Below are positions 36,001-46,329 of a DNA stretch of 64,000 nt, in pieces. The position numbers were made by a program, and so were the translations under genes. The notes under the pieces were generated by a model that saw only the letters and a program-made list of their open reading frames with translations, ran no database searches and was not told where the DNA came from. How positions within the stretch are numbered: the stretch's first letter is position 1; each line of letters starts with the position of its first letter. Source of the DNA: Lotus japonicus (Eukaryota; Streptophyta; Magnoliopsida; Fabales; Fabaceae); contig NC_080045.1 in the NCBI RefSeq assembly GCF_012489685.1, positions 51,543,096 through 51,607,095 of the forward strand. Direction: 5' to 3'.

Positions 36001-37172
36001 GTCCCCAAAAACCCAATCACCATTCTCATTCATAATCTTTTTGATCCTATTATGAGTCTGCCTCTGAGAAGCCTTTTTGTGAAAAAATGAGGTATTTTTA
36101 TCCCCATCTTTCAGCCAAACTGCCCGTGAACGCTGCCTCCAATACAATTCTTCCTTCTGTAAAAGATCATTAAACTCACCCTGTGCAACCCTCCTCTTTG
36201 CAGCATTCTCATGAGTGGCACTCATCTTCTCCAATCTACCTACCTCCTTCTCCTTTATCTCAATCTGCTTCCTCAGACTACCCTGCTTTTTCCCAAAGAA
36301 AGTCAAAGCTTCTTGAATAGCTTTAACTCTCTCCAGGCAATCTGCCCCAGGTCTGAACCAAGAATCATGCACCACCTGGTCACAACCATCAGTCTTTATC
36401 CAAGATTCCTCAAACCTGAACACCCTCTCACTCTTCTCACCTAATTCACCAGCCTCCACCACATTAAGCACAGACACAGCCAGAGCAATATGGTCTGAAC
36501 CATACCTTCCCAAATGAAATACAGAAGCTGATAAAGAAGACTCCAAGAAATCCTTATTTACCAAGCACCTGTCCAGCCTTTCCCTCACATTATGCTCCCC
36601 CTCTCTACCATTATCCCAAGTAAAAGGAAAACCAGAAAACCCCACATCAGCTAGGCCACACTCCTCCAACCCTTTCCTGAACATTTCCATATGTGCAAGA
36701 TTACCAGACCTGCCCCCAGATTTCTCATTCAGCTCACAAATGAGGTTAAAATCACCCACACACAACCATTTACCTTGATACTCTTGCTTAAGCTTCTTTA
36801 GCAACTCAATGGTTCCCTCTTTATTTGACTCCTCCGGGAACCCATAAACCCCAGAAAAAGCCCAAGGAGAGTCCCAAGCATCTGTTACCACTGCACTAAT
36901 ATGATTCTTTGAAAAAGAGCTCAAAGAAACATCCAGACTACTTCTCCACCACAATGCAAGACCCCCAGATCTACTCCTTCCCTGCCCCGAGCAACTCACA
37001 GCAACACCAAACTCAAAACCAACTTTTTTTTTTCAATTTCCATTTCTTCAGCTGATTTCCTAGTCTCCATAAGAAAGACCAGTTGGGGATTTTCCTTCTT
37101 GATAAGTCTCTTCAAAGCTCTACCTGCCAATGAACTCCCCAATCCACGGCAGTTCCAAGAAATGAGCCTCAT
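33031..37172 (-). mobile_element. LINE (L1-type) retrotransposon, nearly intact ORF2
   Basis: The poly-A tail is the T-run at 33031-33040. Reading on the minus strand, the endonuclease begins at 37172 (Met-Arg-Leu-Ile-Ser-Trp-Asn-Cys-Arg-Gly-Leu-Gly). It shifts frame in an A-run at about 37022-37030 and continues as an uninterrupted 1155-codon frame (36999-33532). That frame holds the rest of the endonuclease, reverse transcriptase (Arg-Gln-Gly-Asp-Pro-Leu-Ser; Phe-Ala-Asp-Asp near 35095) and the zinc-finger RVT region. The RNase H domain follows after a one-base slip near 33555, with a further slip in an A-run near 33225, ending at about 33075. ORF1 is not seen, so the copy is probably 5'-truncated; the 5' boundary and target duplication were not determined. 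Only three frameshifts suggest a recent insertion. Confidence 0.88.
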
Positions 37173-37299
37173 GGCTCCTGATGTGGCTGGAGCAAGAGAA
37201 TGTGCAATGCTGAAAAGGTAGAGGTATGAAAGTAACATTTTCCATTCAAAAGTGTTAAATACTGAGAACATGGAACCAAAATGATACTACAATGTACTG

Positions 37300-38838
37300 G
37301 GGCAAAACAGTAATTCCTTGAAAGCCATGAGGGAAGAGGATTTTCATCCTTGACCTAAATACCCTCTTTTTGTGGTTATCCCCAAACCTGTATTTCCCTT
37401 CTCAACCCTCACCAGCGTTGCTTCTGGTACCCTTGCTGTAATCCCAATCTTTTCATCTCTTCTCCAAATTCCGATTTTCTCCACTTCCCCGCCAATTTTC
37501 ATCAACCCCTTTTCAAATCACTCTTCCTTCTCCCTCAACCCCCCAAAAAACCCCTTCTTTGCACTCCGATCTGCATCTCAATGCTCTGAACTCTCGTTTT
37601 CTGCCTAATTCACCATTACCCACCTCCCCTTTTACGTTTTTTTCGATCCTGAGACCATGGCTCGATACCCTTTTGGAATTTGGTGAAAGCTTTCAGGTAA
37701 TTTTGCTTTGATTTTCGTTATTTGGTGTTTTTTTTGTTACTTTGTCACTTTGAATTATCATGGGTTTTGGTAAATTTTGAATTTTTCAGTCATTTCAATT
37801 CTGGGTAATGGGTGTGATTTTGTATTTTTCATGAAAGTTTTGTCCTTTTTTGGTTTTGGTTAGTGTGATTTTGTATTTTTCATGAAAGTTCTGATGGGTG
37901 ACTATAATCCAACTTGAGTTAACTAGCTTCTTAAGGTAAGCTCCATGCAATTTTAAATTGGATTGTTAAGGTGATTTTAGTTTCTCAACTGTTATGCATT
38001 CTCTGCAATTGAACAAAAAAAATCATGATTTTCATATTGTGGCCTGGGAATTTAGTTTGTGTAATTTAAATTTTTTTTGGGTTTGTTATGAGTTAATAGA
38101 AGCATGGATGAAGTGTTTGTGGATATTGAGTCTAATAACCATGGATTTGTAAATAACAAATAATGTTTGGTTATGTAATAATAATGTGTGATAGCACGGA
38201 CCTGAATCCTCTCTGGCGGATCTCCCTCCACCCTCTCTTCCTCCATAATTGTAGCTGATCATGTTGGAATAAGTAAATCATTGCCGTCATTGCATAAATG
38301 ATTAGAATTGAGAGAGAATGTAATGATGGTGACGATCTTGATGGAGGTAAATTGGCCTAGAGGATCTGTTTACGTGATAGCACTTGAACCTGCTTAGGAT
38401 GGGCAATAGCTCCCTAGTCTTGTTTGGATGATTTATTTGCTGCAATTTCAGCATAGAGGCCTGTCATGATTTAGTTATATTAACAATCAAACTCTACATT
38501 TATTATGTATCCAGGTGTGGGGTACTTGAAGAAAGGAAAGAAACATTGAGACATAATTTTTTTTTTGAAACATTGAGACATAATTGACTTGTTTGGTATG
38601 CTTTGTAAAGTTGTTACATGTATGATCTTCAGGTGTTTTGCTTGTAGTTTCTGTTGATGCGTACAGTTCAGGACTTTTAACATTCATGTGTCGGACTGAA
38701 GATTAATATGGTTTATCTGACTTGTCTTTTTGTTACCTGCAGTGTCTTGCAACAGTGTCTCGGCCATAAAACAGTTATTTGTATTGTAAGCTGAGCAGCA
38801 GTTATTCTTCTTGTTATATACAGTGATTCGTGTCTTCA
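37300..38838 (+). promoter_or_regulatory. Promoter and 5' leader region of the MUSTANG-like gene
   Basis: A pyrimidine-rich CT stretch (37380-37660) looks like a plant transcribed leader. It ends at a good splice donor (CTTTCAG/GTAATTTTG, 37696/37697). Possible acceptors are CCTGCAG (38742) and ATATACAG (38823), the latter 15 bases before the start codon. A 5'-UTR intron of about 1.0-1.1 kb is therefore likely. The transcription start itself was not identified. Confidence 0.5.
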
Positions 38839-41133
38839 ATGGCTAACCACGATTTGGTACTTGGTCAAAGTCACAATTTGGCACTTGGTCATGACCAGCA
38901 AGTGGCACTGAGTCATAATCATAATTTGGGCCTCAGCCAGAATCATGCATTGGAACTGGGATCAGGCGATGAGCATCATTTGGGCTTGGGACAGACCCAG
39001 GATCATGAATTGGGCTTGGGACATGCCCATGACCATGAATTGGGGTTAGGACAGAACCATGATAATGAAGGTGATGGTGGTCATAATTATGAGCATGAGC
39101 ATGGGCATGAACTAGCCTTGGATCAAAAACCTGAGCATGATGACAATGAGCTTCCCCTTTCTGAACAAAATCATGAGTTGGTCCTATCAGAAAACAATGA
39201 TTTGACTGTGTCGGAAAATCAAGAATTTGATGAGAACATGGACCTGTCTGTGGTTCAGAACCCAGAAATGGGCATTGATTCTACTGGTGATATGGGAGTT
39301 CAACACTCAATGTTTGTGACTTCTCCCTCACTCCATGTTATTCAGGCTCGTACAGTTCCTGCAAATCCTACTTATGAATTGTCAGTGGGACAAGAATTCC
39401 CTGATGTCAAGAGTTGCCGAAGAGCATTGAGGGATACAGCAATTGCTTTGCACTTTGAGATACAAACTATCAAATCTGACAAGACCCGCTTTACTGCTAA
39501 ATGTGCTAGTGAAGGATGCCCCTGGCGCATTCATGCAGCAAAGCTCTCAGGGGTTCCAACATTTACTATTAGGACAATCCATGAGAGTCATACATGTGGA
39601 GGAATTGCTCATCTTGGTCATCAGCAAGCTTCAGTTCAATGGGTTGCTAACTCCGTGGAACAAAGGCTGAAGGAGAACCCGAATTGCAAGCCAAAGGAGA
39701 TATTGGAAGAGATTCATAGGGTTCATGGTATCACTTTATCGTACAAACAAGCATGGAGAGGCAAGGAGCGTATCATGGCTGCAATGCGTGGATCTTTTGA
39801 GGAGGGGTATCGCTTGCTTCCACAATACTGTGAACAGGTGAAACGCACAAACCCAGGCAGTATTGCATCTGTTTATGCTAATCCAGTTGATAATTGCTTC
39901 CAGCGTCTCTTCATTTCCTTTCAAGCATCTATATATGGATTTTTAAATGCTTGTCGACCGCTCCTGGGGCTTGATAGAACATATTTGAAGAGCAAGTACC
40001 TCGGTACATTACTTCTTGCAACTGGGTTTGATGGTGACGGGGCTCTCTTTCCTCTGGCATTTGGTGTTGTTGATGAAGAGACTGATGATAATTGGATGTG
40101 GTTTCTGTCTGAACTTCGTAACCTGCTTGAGAATAACACTGAAAACATGCCAAGGCTTACTATTCTGTCTGATAGACAGAATGCAATTGTGGATGGAGTG
40201 GAAGCAAATTTTCCTACAGCTTTCCATGGATTTTGCATGCGTCACTTGAGTGACAGCTTCCGCAAGGAATTTAACAACACTATGCTTGTCAATCTTCTCT
40301 GGGAAGCAGCTAATGCTCTTACTATAATTGAATATGAAGCAAAAGTTTTGGAGATTGAAGAGATATCACAAGATGCTGCGTATTGGATTCGAAGAATTCC
40401 ACCTCGCCTGTGGGCCACGGCTTATTTTGAGGGGCAAAGGTTTGGTCACTTGACAGCTAACATTGTTGAATCTTTAAACACTTGGATATTGGAAGCATCT
40501 GGGCTTCCCATAATCCAAATGATGGAATGCATTAGAAGGCAGCTAATGACTTGGTTCAATGAGCGCCGCGAGACCAGCATGCAGTGGGCCTCAATTCTTG
40601 TACCTTCTGCTGAGAGATGTGTTGCTGAGGCTCTTGAACGCGCGCGCACATATCAGGTTCTTCGTGCCAATGAAGCTGAGTTTGAAGTCATATCTCATGA
40701 AGGGTCAAACATAGTTGATATCAGGAACCGTTGCTGCCTTTGCCGTGGCTGGCAGCTCTATGGCTTGCCGTGTGCACATGCTGTGGCAGCACTCCTCTCC
40801 TGCAGGCAGAATGTGCATAGATTCACTGAAAGCTGTTTCACGGTTGCAACTTATCGCAAGACATACTCCCAAACCATACATCCAATTCCTGATAGATCTT
40901 TCTGGAATGAGTTGTCTATTGAGGATGCAAATGCTAACAAAGCTGTTGAGGATGCAAATGCTAGCCAATCTATTGAAATTGTTATTAACCCACCTAAATC
41001 ACTGAGGCCTCCAGGAAGACCAAGAAAGAAGCGAGTTCGTGCAGAAGACCGCGGGCGTGTTAAGCGTGTGGTGCATTGTAGTCGCTGCAATCAAACAGGA
41101 CACTTTAGAACCACATGTGCAGCACCCATCTGA
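38839..41133 (+). CDS. MUSTANG-type domesticated Mutator transposase (family A), nuclear DNA-binding protein
   Basis: A single uninterrupted coding exon of 764 codons; I chose the ATG at 38839 (Met-Ala-Asn-His-Asp) rather than an in-frame GTG nine bases earlier. Residues 1-110 are a repetitive Leu-Gly-Gln/His-Asn-His array, as I recall in Arabidopsis MUG1. The MuDR-type DNA-binding zinc domain is at about 177-255 (two Cys then His-Glu-Ser-His-Thr-Cys). The MULE catalytic core starts near 370 (Gly-Leu-Asp-Arg-Thr-Tyr, Asp378; Leu-Ser-Asp-Arg-Gln-Asn, Asp445; a Glu-rich stretch near 497). A SWIM zinc finger lies at about 630-650, and a CCHC knuckle (Cys-X2-Cys-X4-His-X4-Cys) at the C-terminus. 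MUG genes are exapted transposases needed for normal growth and flowering in Arabidopsis. No terminal inverted repeats surround it, supporting domestication. Host-gene status is confident; the exact MUG number is not. Confidence 0.9.
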   Translation: MANHDLVLGQSHNLALGHDQQVALSHNHNLGLSQNHALELGSGDEHHLGLGQTQDHELGLGHAHDHELGLGQNHDNEGDGGHNYEHEHGHELALDQKPEHDDNELPLSEQNHELVLSENNDLTVSENQEFDENMDLSVVQNPEMGIDSTGDMGVQHSMFVTSPSLHVIQARTVPANPTYELSVGQEFPDVKSCRRALRDTAIALHFEIQTIKSDKTRFTAKCASEGCPWRIHAAKLSGVPTFTIRTIHESHTCGGIAHLGHQQASVQWVANSVEQRLKENPNCKPKEILEEIHRVHGITLSYKQAWRGKERIMAAMRGSFEEGYRLLPQYCEQVKRTNPGSIASVYANPVDNCFQRLFISFQASIYGFLNACRPLLGLDRTYLKSKYLGTLLLATGFDGDGALFPLAFGVVDEETDDNWMWFLSELRNLLENNTENMPRLTILSDRQNAIVDGVEANFPTAFHGFCMRHLSDSFRKEFNNTMLVNLLWEAANALTIIEYEAKVLEIEEISQDAAYWIRRIPPRLWATAYFEGQRFGHLTANIVESLNTWILEASGLPIIQMMECIRRQLMTWFNERRETSMQWASILVPSAERCVAEALERARTYQVLRANEAEFEVISHEGSNIVDIRNRCCLCRGWQLYGLPCAHAVAALLSCRQNVHRFTESCFTVATYRKTYSQTIHPIPDRSFWNELSIEDANANKAVEDANASQSIEIVINPPKSLRPPGRPRKKRVRAEDRGRVKRVVHCSRCNQTGHFRTTCAAPI

Positions 41134-41903
41134 TAAATAACCTTAATTTAGTTATTGTATGCTTCCTGTCCTGTTTATTAGTATTTATTATTTAGAATTC
41201 ATAGCTTAGGTTGGTGAGTAGATGATGTGTGTTTTTTACTTGACATTAATGTGAATTAGTTTGTAGCCAAGTACTCTACGTGTATATACTCTGCAATAAT
41301 TGACACCGTTCAATAAGGCATGTATTGTGATCGCATGATTTTTGTTTCTTAGAATGTCTTTGTAAGAGTGTTTGATCCTCAAATTTTGGGGAGGAAACCC
41401 ACTTATATAAATGAATGAATGCTCTCTTAAGCCAAATGCTTTGTGAGCCGTGATTTTCTTGGAGGTTTTTACTTCTGCTTTATTCAATTTGTGCCAGTTT
41501 CCATTTTGATCTTTCAATATAATACATTCAATTTGATACTACTTTTGTTGCCAGATTAGCTTTTAAACCGGCATGAAATTGGTTTTGAAAAACAATTTGA
41601 TAACATTAAATAATTACTATTGAAAGATTAAGAATACATTTTTTTTTTGAACTTGATTAAGAATAATTACTATTGAAAGATTAAGTTGATGTCCCCGATA
41701 AATAGATTTTAAATACTGATATCACATATTTTTTTGCTGAGTTCGGAGTGATTATTTATTTATAAATGCATTTTTTTAATTGAAGTTACTAGCATTGCTG
41801 CAAAAAAGAATGTTTAGGAGTTTGAATAAATAAAAACAAACAAGTAATGATATTATTCATCAATGCTATAAAATCCAATACCCTTACCAACACTGGCAAA
41901 ATA
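41134..41903. other. 3' region of the MUSTANG gene and intergenic DNA
   Basis: 3'-UTR-like AT-rich sequence follows the stop at 41131-41133. A short local repeat (ATTAAGAATAATTACTATTGAAAGATTAAG) occurs around 41610-41690 as two partial copies. No other gene is seen. Confidence 0.4.
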
Positions 41904-43404
41904 TAAAGGAAAGGCTTAATTCCACTTTGGGCCCCTGATCTTTCAAAAATGAGCGATCGAGGCCCCCGTGTTTAAACGTAGCGGTCAGGCACCCCAACGT
42001 TTCAAAAACGTGCGTTTCAAACCCTTCTGTTAAGTGTCGTTAGTTTGACTAACGGAACTAATGACGTGGATTTTCTTTTTCATTTTAATATTTTTTTTTA
42101 CCCAAAAATTCCCCCCCCAAATTCTCTCTCAATCTCGACATCTCTTCACTTTCTTCTTCATTTTTCTCTGAAAACCCTAAAACCACACAACATCATCTTC
42201 TTCTTCATGGTCGCCGCCGCCGCTCTTCGGCCAAGCCACCACCACCACGAGCTTCCTCACGCGAGCTCGCCGCTGGCCACACCACCATCACTGCGCCTCC
42301 TTCTTCTTCTTCTTCTTCCTTGAGAGCCACCGCCGCTGGCCACACCACCATCACTGCGCCTCCTCCTTCTTCTTCTTCCATGAGAGCCACCGCCGGTCAC
42401 ACCATCACCTCCTCATCATCCTCGCGCGAACCTAAAGGGCAGCCACCATGGCCACCACGTGGAAGCCATCACCACCATGAAAACCTAGGATCGCCGCCTT
42501 CAAAGTCCGATCTACGGTGAACCGCTCACGATCTCGACAAACCAACACCACCGCTGTGCTCATCTCCTCGTCCGCAACAAAACCCACAAAGAAATTTCCG
42601 ATTCCGACGACCTCCGCCGTGAACCGCCGTGCGCCGCCGCCGGAGGCGATTTCCGGCGACTCGCCCTCTTCTCCTCTTCTCTTTCTCTTGCTAAATTAGG
42701 GTGAAATTAGGGTAAAACATTGGAAACAAATCCTAATTGTGGTAAAGATGCTGATCAGTGTGATGATGATAAGTGTAAGAGTGCATTTGAAAGCATTTCT
42801 GCTATTTCTGCTCTTTATAGTGATGACATTCCTGCAGATAAGTTAACAGATGAGATGAAGAAATTGAACATGAACCATTCTGAGGGTGTTGATATCACGA
42901 GAGATTCAATGAATTCATTTGTAAATAGTAAAGCTAGTTTTGTGTTTGGAGGAAGTGACAAGGTTTTTGGCTGTGTTAATGATAGTTCGGGAGTTAATCT
43001 TGATGGTACTGATGCTGATTTTGATAATATTGGAGGGAAACATGTCAAAGCATGCAGAGAAAATGACGTTCAAAATGAAATTGGTTGCGGTTCTGCAAGA
43101 ATACCTTGCACTGAGCCATCCACTAGTCAGGAAGGTGCCAGAGATTTCCAGGGTGGGGGAATTGGGTTTGTGAATTGAGTGGGAAAATCCTGGGTCAAAA
43201 ATTTAATGTTAAACTAAAAAAAAAATTCCACGTCAATTAATGAAAGGGCCTCCGTTTGGTCAACTAACGGAGCTTAACAGAAGGGGCTGGATCGCACGTT
43301 TTTGAAACGTTGGGGTGTCCGACCGCTACGTTTAAACACGGGGGGCCCCGATCGCTCATTTCTGATACATCAGGGGCCCAAAGTGGAATTAAGCCTAAAG
43401 GAAA
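41904..43404 (+). mobile_element. Pack-MULE 2 (41913-43395) with 9-bp target duplication
   Basis: Perfect 9-bp direct repeats TAAAGGAAA (41904-41912, 43396-43404) flank inverted ends GGCTTAATTCCACTTTGGGCCCCTGAT / the complement. The inverted repeats extend about 150 bp each. The 1483-bp element encodes no transposase. The inside changes base composition: a GC-rich block with Ala/Pro/His-type codons (42190-42700) and a separate coding-like block (42720-43178). This composition and the 9-bp duplication fit a gene-fragment-carrying MULE. Confidence 0.85.
42720..43178 (+). pseudogene. Gene fragment carried by Pack-MULE 2 (152 codons, unidentified)
   Basis: An uninterrupted plus-strand frame begins with TTG at 42720, so the listed initiator is not a true ATG. 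The inner sequence has Asp-Glu-Met-Lys-Lys-Leu-Asn-Met and Ser-Phe-Val-Phe-Gly-Gly motifs. I loosely associate these with the N-terminal region of plant TPR-DnaJ proteins; this is weak. Codon composition is protein-like, unlike the flanking inverted repeats. Expression could give a small host-derived protein, but the piece lacks any complete domain. Confidence 0.4.
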
Positions 43405-44285
43405 ATACCACTGAGACTAGTTCTCACTTCTCAGCTATGTAAAAAAACTTACTACCATAGGAAAATAACTGCAAAATTGAGCAAGTACTTTATAATGAAA
43501 TGGTGAAGAGTTTATTCCATTTATAAATGAGAAAAATTGAACCCATGCTCTATATTGGTATAACAAGCAAACTTCTTTTTTGTTGCTAAAATTGAAAATA
43601 TTTCACTTATATTACAACTTGTGTTTCATGCACATCAATTTCACCCAATAACAAAGGTTTGCTAACAAAGTTTATTTAGATATTGTGTTGCTAGTGTTCC
43701 TCTTGTTAATTGTTATAATCATACTATGCTATGGTGTAAATTAGAACTGCTTTAAACCAAACATGATGATGATCTCCAATTGTCCATTATTTATCAGTCT
43801 CATATTCGCGTACAATAAAACAGTAAAAACACCATGATTTTTTTCCCCTCTCTATCTTTCTCTTCTTATTGCATCACATCGCATATAATGAGAGGTTTTT
43901 CTATACTAATGCAAAATATCTAAAAAATGATAAATGGGAAAAATCACAGATAAATAAATCTATATAGTGGCACATGACGAGTGCAGCTCAGAATCAGAGC
44001 AGGTTAGATGAACTACCACGATAATCAGTGAGCTTAAGAGTCATCATTAGTAATGTAATCGTCATCATCATATATATGCAGTGAAGAAATACAATCTAAA
44101 GTGAGAATGGAAATATGTTCTCTACAACTTTGACCAGTCATTGCTGATTTGCTGCTTTATGTTCTTATCATTGAAACCTTTCCTACTCCCCTATAGTTTA
44201 TGTCCATGAATCATGGAAAACAATACAAAAGAATCAGAATGTTAACTACAACAGCTTCCACATTCACTGGGCTCTCCTATGTTTG
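43405..44285. other. Intergenic, includes the 3' region of the Alba gene
   Basis: AT-rich, with no coding capacity recognised. The Alba-domain gene ends at 44286 on the minus strand, so about 43980-44285 probably contains its 3' UTR and polyadenylation signals. Confidence 0.4.
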
Positions 44286-46243
44286 TCATTTCTTGTCATT
44301 AACTGCTGGTTCTTCTGATTCAGTTTTGGTGGCTGGAGCCATCAGATTGTCAAACTTCTCAGATTTCCCCAGCACAATTTCAATCTACAAAAGAACAAGA
44401 TAAGGAAACAAACTACCCAAATAGAGAAAATAAAAGCATCAGCTTAAGCTTTAGCGCTTAATAGCATGTTTGGATCAATTTCTTTTTTCTCAAAATCAAG
44501 TCTAGTACCTAGAGGCTACTGAAAGCGTGTTTGGATCAGCGTTGTCTATAATTGATTTTAGTAAAATTGATTATGGTGAAGTTGAGTTGAAAGTGATGTG
44601 GTTTAGGTTTAGATGCCTTTACGGAATAGTGATTTATGTAGGATAATGTTGTGATATTTAGTTGTAAAATCTCAGATTGATAATGTTCAACGCATAAGCT
44701 ATTCTCTCCCACTTCTGGTATATTCGATTTTGAGACTGCAATCAATTCTCCAAAATGATTCAAAGATCTACATTGTCATTCAAAATTGATTTTACTCCAT
44801 TAGAATTGATTTTGAAGTACCTAATGAGGAACCAAATTTTACTCAATTATAATTGACTATATAATTGATTGACTTTGAATCAATTGGAGAAGGATTTTGG
44901 TAAAATTTAAATCAATTTTGGATATCAGCACCGAAGTTACTGCATTGATTATACTCTATCAGAATTGATTCTGAAGTTAGTTATCACAAAAATTCATTTT
45001 AGCTTTAGAATCAATGGGAGAAAATTTCTTCCAAACATGCTGCGAATTTAAACCATATTCCAATGGGAACTCACCTTTGCCTTCTGTACCAGACGCCCTT
45101 TGTTCTCATCCTTCATGCCAACTGTAGAAGTTAGCACCCCTGTTCCATCCCAAAATCAATTGATTAGAGCATCTACATTACAACCATCATATAATATAAA
45201 TAACAACAATAGCAAACAAAAAGAAATCTTACTCTTCTCTGTGGCAAGTCCATTGTTCTTCAAAATCTCGGCAATTGTGACAACTGTAGCTATAGCTGCT
45301 CAAACAGATGTCAACATTTTTGCAGAATATTGTATCAGTTGAAGTAGGAATAGATGAAGCAGAGCAAATTTGCTCAATTGATGGACAACTTGAGCAAAAC
45401 ATGCTCAAACACATGCTAATAGCATGTTTTGATTAGTTTCTTTTTCCTTAGAATTAATTCTTGACATATAGAAGCTTCTCACTAGAATTGGTTTTAGTAT
45501 CAAAATCAATTGTAGAAAGATTTTCAAACGTGTACTAAAAAGGAAAACTTAGACACACAACAGGTAGCCAATGTTACAAGTGTTGAAAGAATCTCATAAT
45601 GTTCTGAGTAATAATCAATGAGACAATTCAAAATTCCGGATGCAAAAGATTCACATATGAAACACCAGTTTCCAAACACAATTGTTATATGATTCCTCAT
45701 GATTTTCTTACAATGTGGAGAGAACAAGTAGAAATGAAGAGAAATGTTTAGTTTGAGAGAAAAGAGATACCCATTCCGAGAGCAGAAAGCTCAACCTCAT
45801 TGTGCTGCTGTATATACCTCTGCATCAAAGGATAAACCAATTCAGCAATACATTATATCATTTCAGGTAGACATTAGTCGATCATAATTTCAAATCAACA
45901 TTAGAATGTAAATGAATGACATGTGAAATTGCAAGAAATTACAAAGTTATGAAATTTCATTCAACACTCATACGATAATGTCAGTTGGCACCGTGCAATC
46001 ACACATTTCAAGATAAATAATGAATAAAATTCTTCTCATGGATTAAGATGAAAATCGATTCACATTACAACTCTGGTATCCGAACACACACTTAATCGTA
46101 TAAGAAAACAATAATGGAAAGTGATATCATACCTTGGCGAGATTGACGTAAAAGAAGAGAGGTTTCTTGGTGTTGGAAACCTGAATCCTATTCTTCTTGG
46201 GGGACTCGTTTGCAGTTACAGCAGCAGCAGCTACGGTCGCCAT
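44286..46243 (-). CDS. Alba-domain DNA/RNA-binding protein, 128 residues
   Basis: Five exons on the minus strand: 46243-46133, 45819-45771, 45295-45233, 45139-45075 and 44384-44286, all with GT-AG borders and consistent phase. The product starts Met-Ala-Thr-Val-Ala-Ala-Ala-Ala and carries the plant Alba signature: Lys-Lys-Asn-Arg-Ile-Gln-Val-Ser, Lys-Pro-Leu-Phe-Phe-Tyr-Val-Asn-Leu-Ala-Lys, Val-Glu-Leu-Ser-Ala-Leu-Gly-Met-Ala-Ile and Ile-Leu-Lys-Asn-Asn-Gly. The length fits the short plant Alba group (about 130 residues). These proteins bind nucleic acids, including RNA-DNA hybrids, and act in chromatin or mRNA regulation. The exon structure was worked out by hand from signals and family similarity. 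Introns carry MITE-like sequence. A TATA-like element lies about 70-80 bases upstream of the ATG. Confidence 0.9.
44525..45050. mobile_element. MITE-like sequence in Alba intron 4
   Basis: The segment begins GCGTGTTTGGATCAG and ends TTCCAAACATGCTGC, an imperfect inverted pair. Its body is rich in repeated AATTGATTTT/AAAATCAATT words. It lies wholly within the last intron (44385-45074). A related short sequence, GCATGTTTTGATTAG ... TTTCAAACGTGTAC, lies in intron 2 (about 45421-45537). Target duplications are not clear. Confidence 0.4.
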
Positions 46244-46310
46244 TGTAATGTAATGTGATGCAAATCTCTGTAGCTGTAACGGTAAAGCAGTGAAATAGGT
46301 TACAACCTTG

Positions 46311-46328
46311 TTTATAAAATAATATAGG
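46311..46328 (-). promoter_or_regulatory. TATA-like element of the Alba gene
   Basis: On the minus strand CCTATATTATTTTATAAAC lies about 70-85 bases upstream of the start codon, a plausible core-promoter position for a gene with a short leader. Confidence 0.4.
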
Positions 46329-46329
46329 G

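Noticed and set aside
38830..38838. Earlier GTG start for the MUSTANG gene
   Set aside because: Plant nuclear genes use ATG; the ATG at 38839 gives the expected Met-Ala-Asn-His N-terminus, and the GTG is close to a splice acceptor.
42205..42390. Glu-rich minus-strand frame
   Set aside because: It is the antisense of a CTT/CCA-rich stretch inside Pack-MULE 2.
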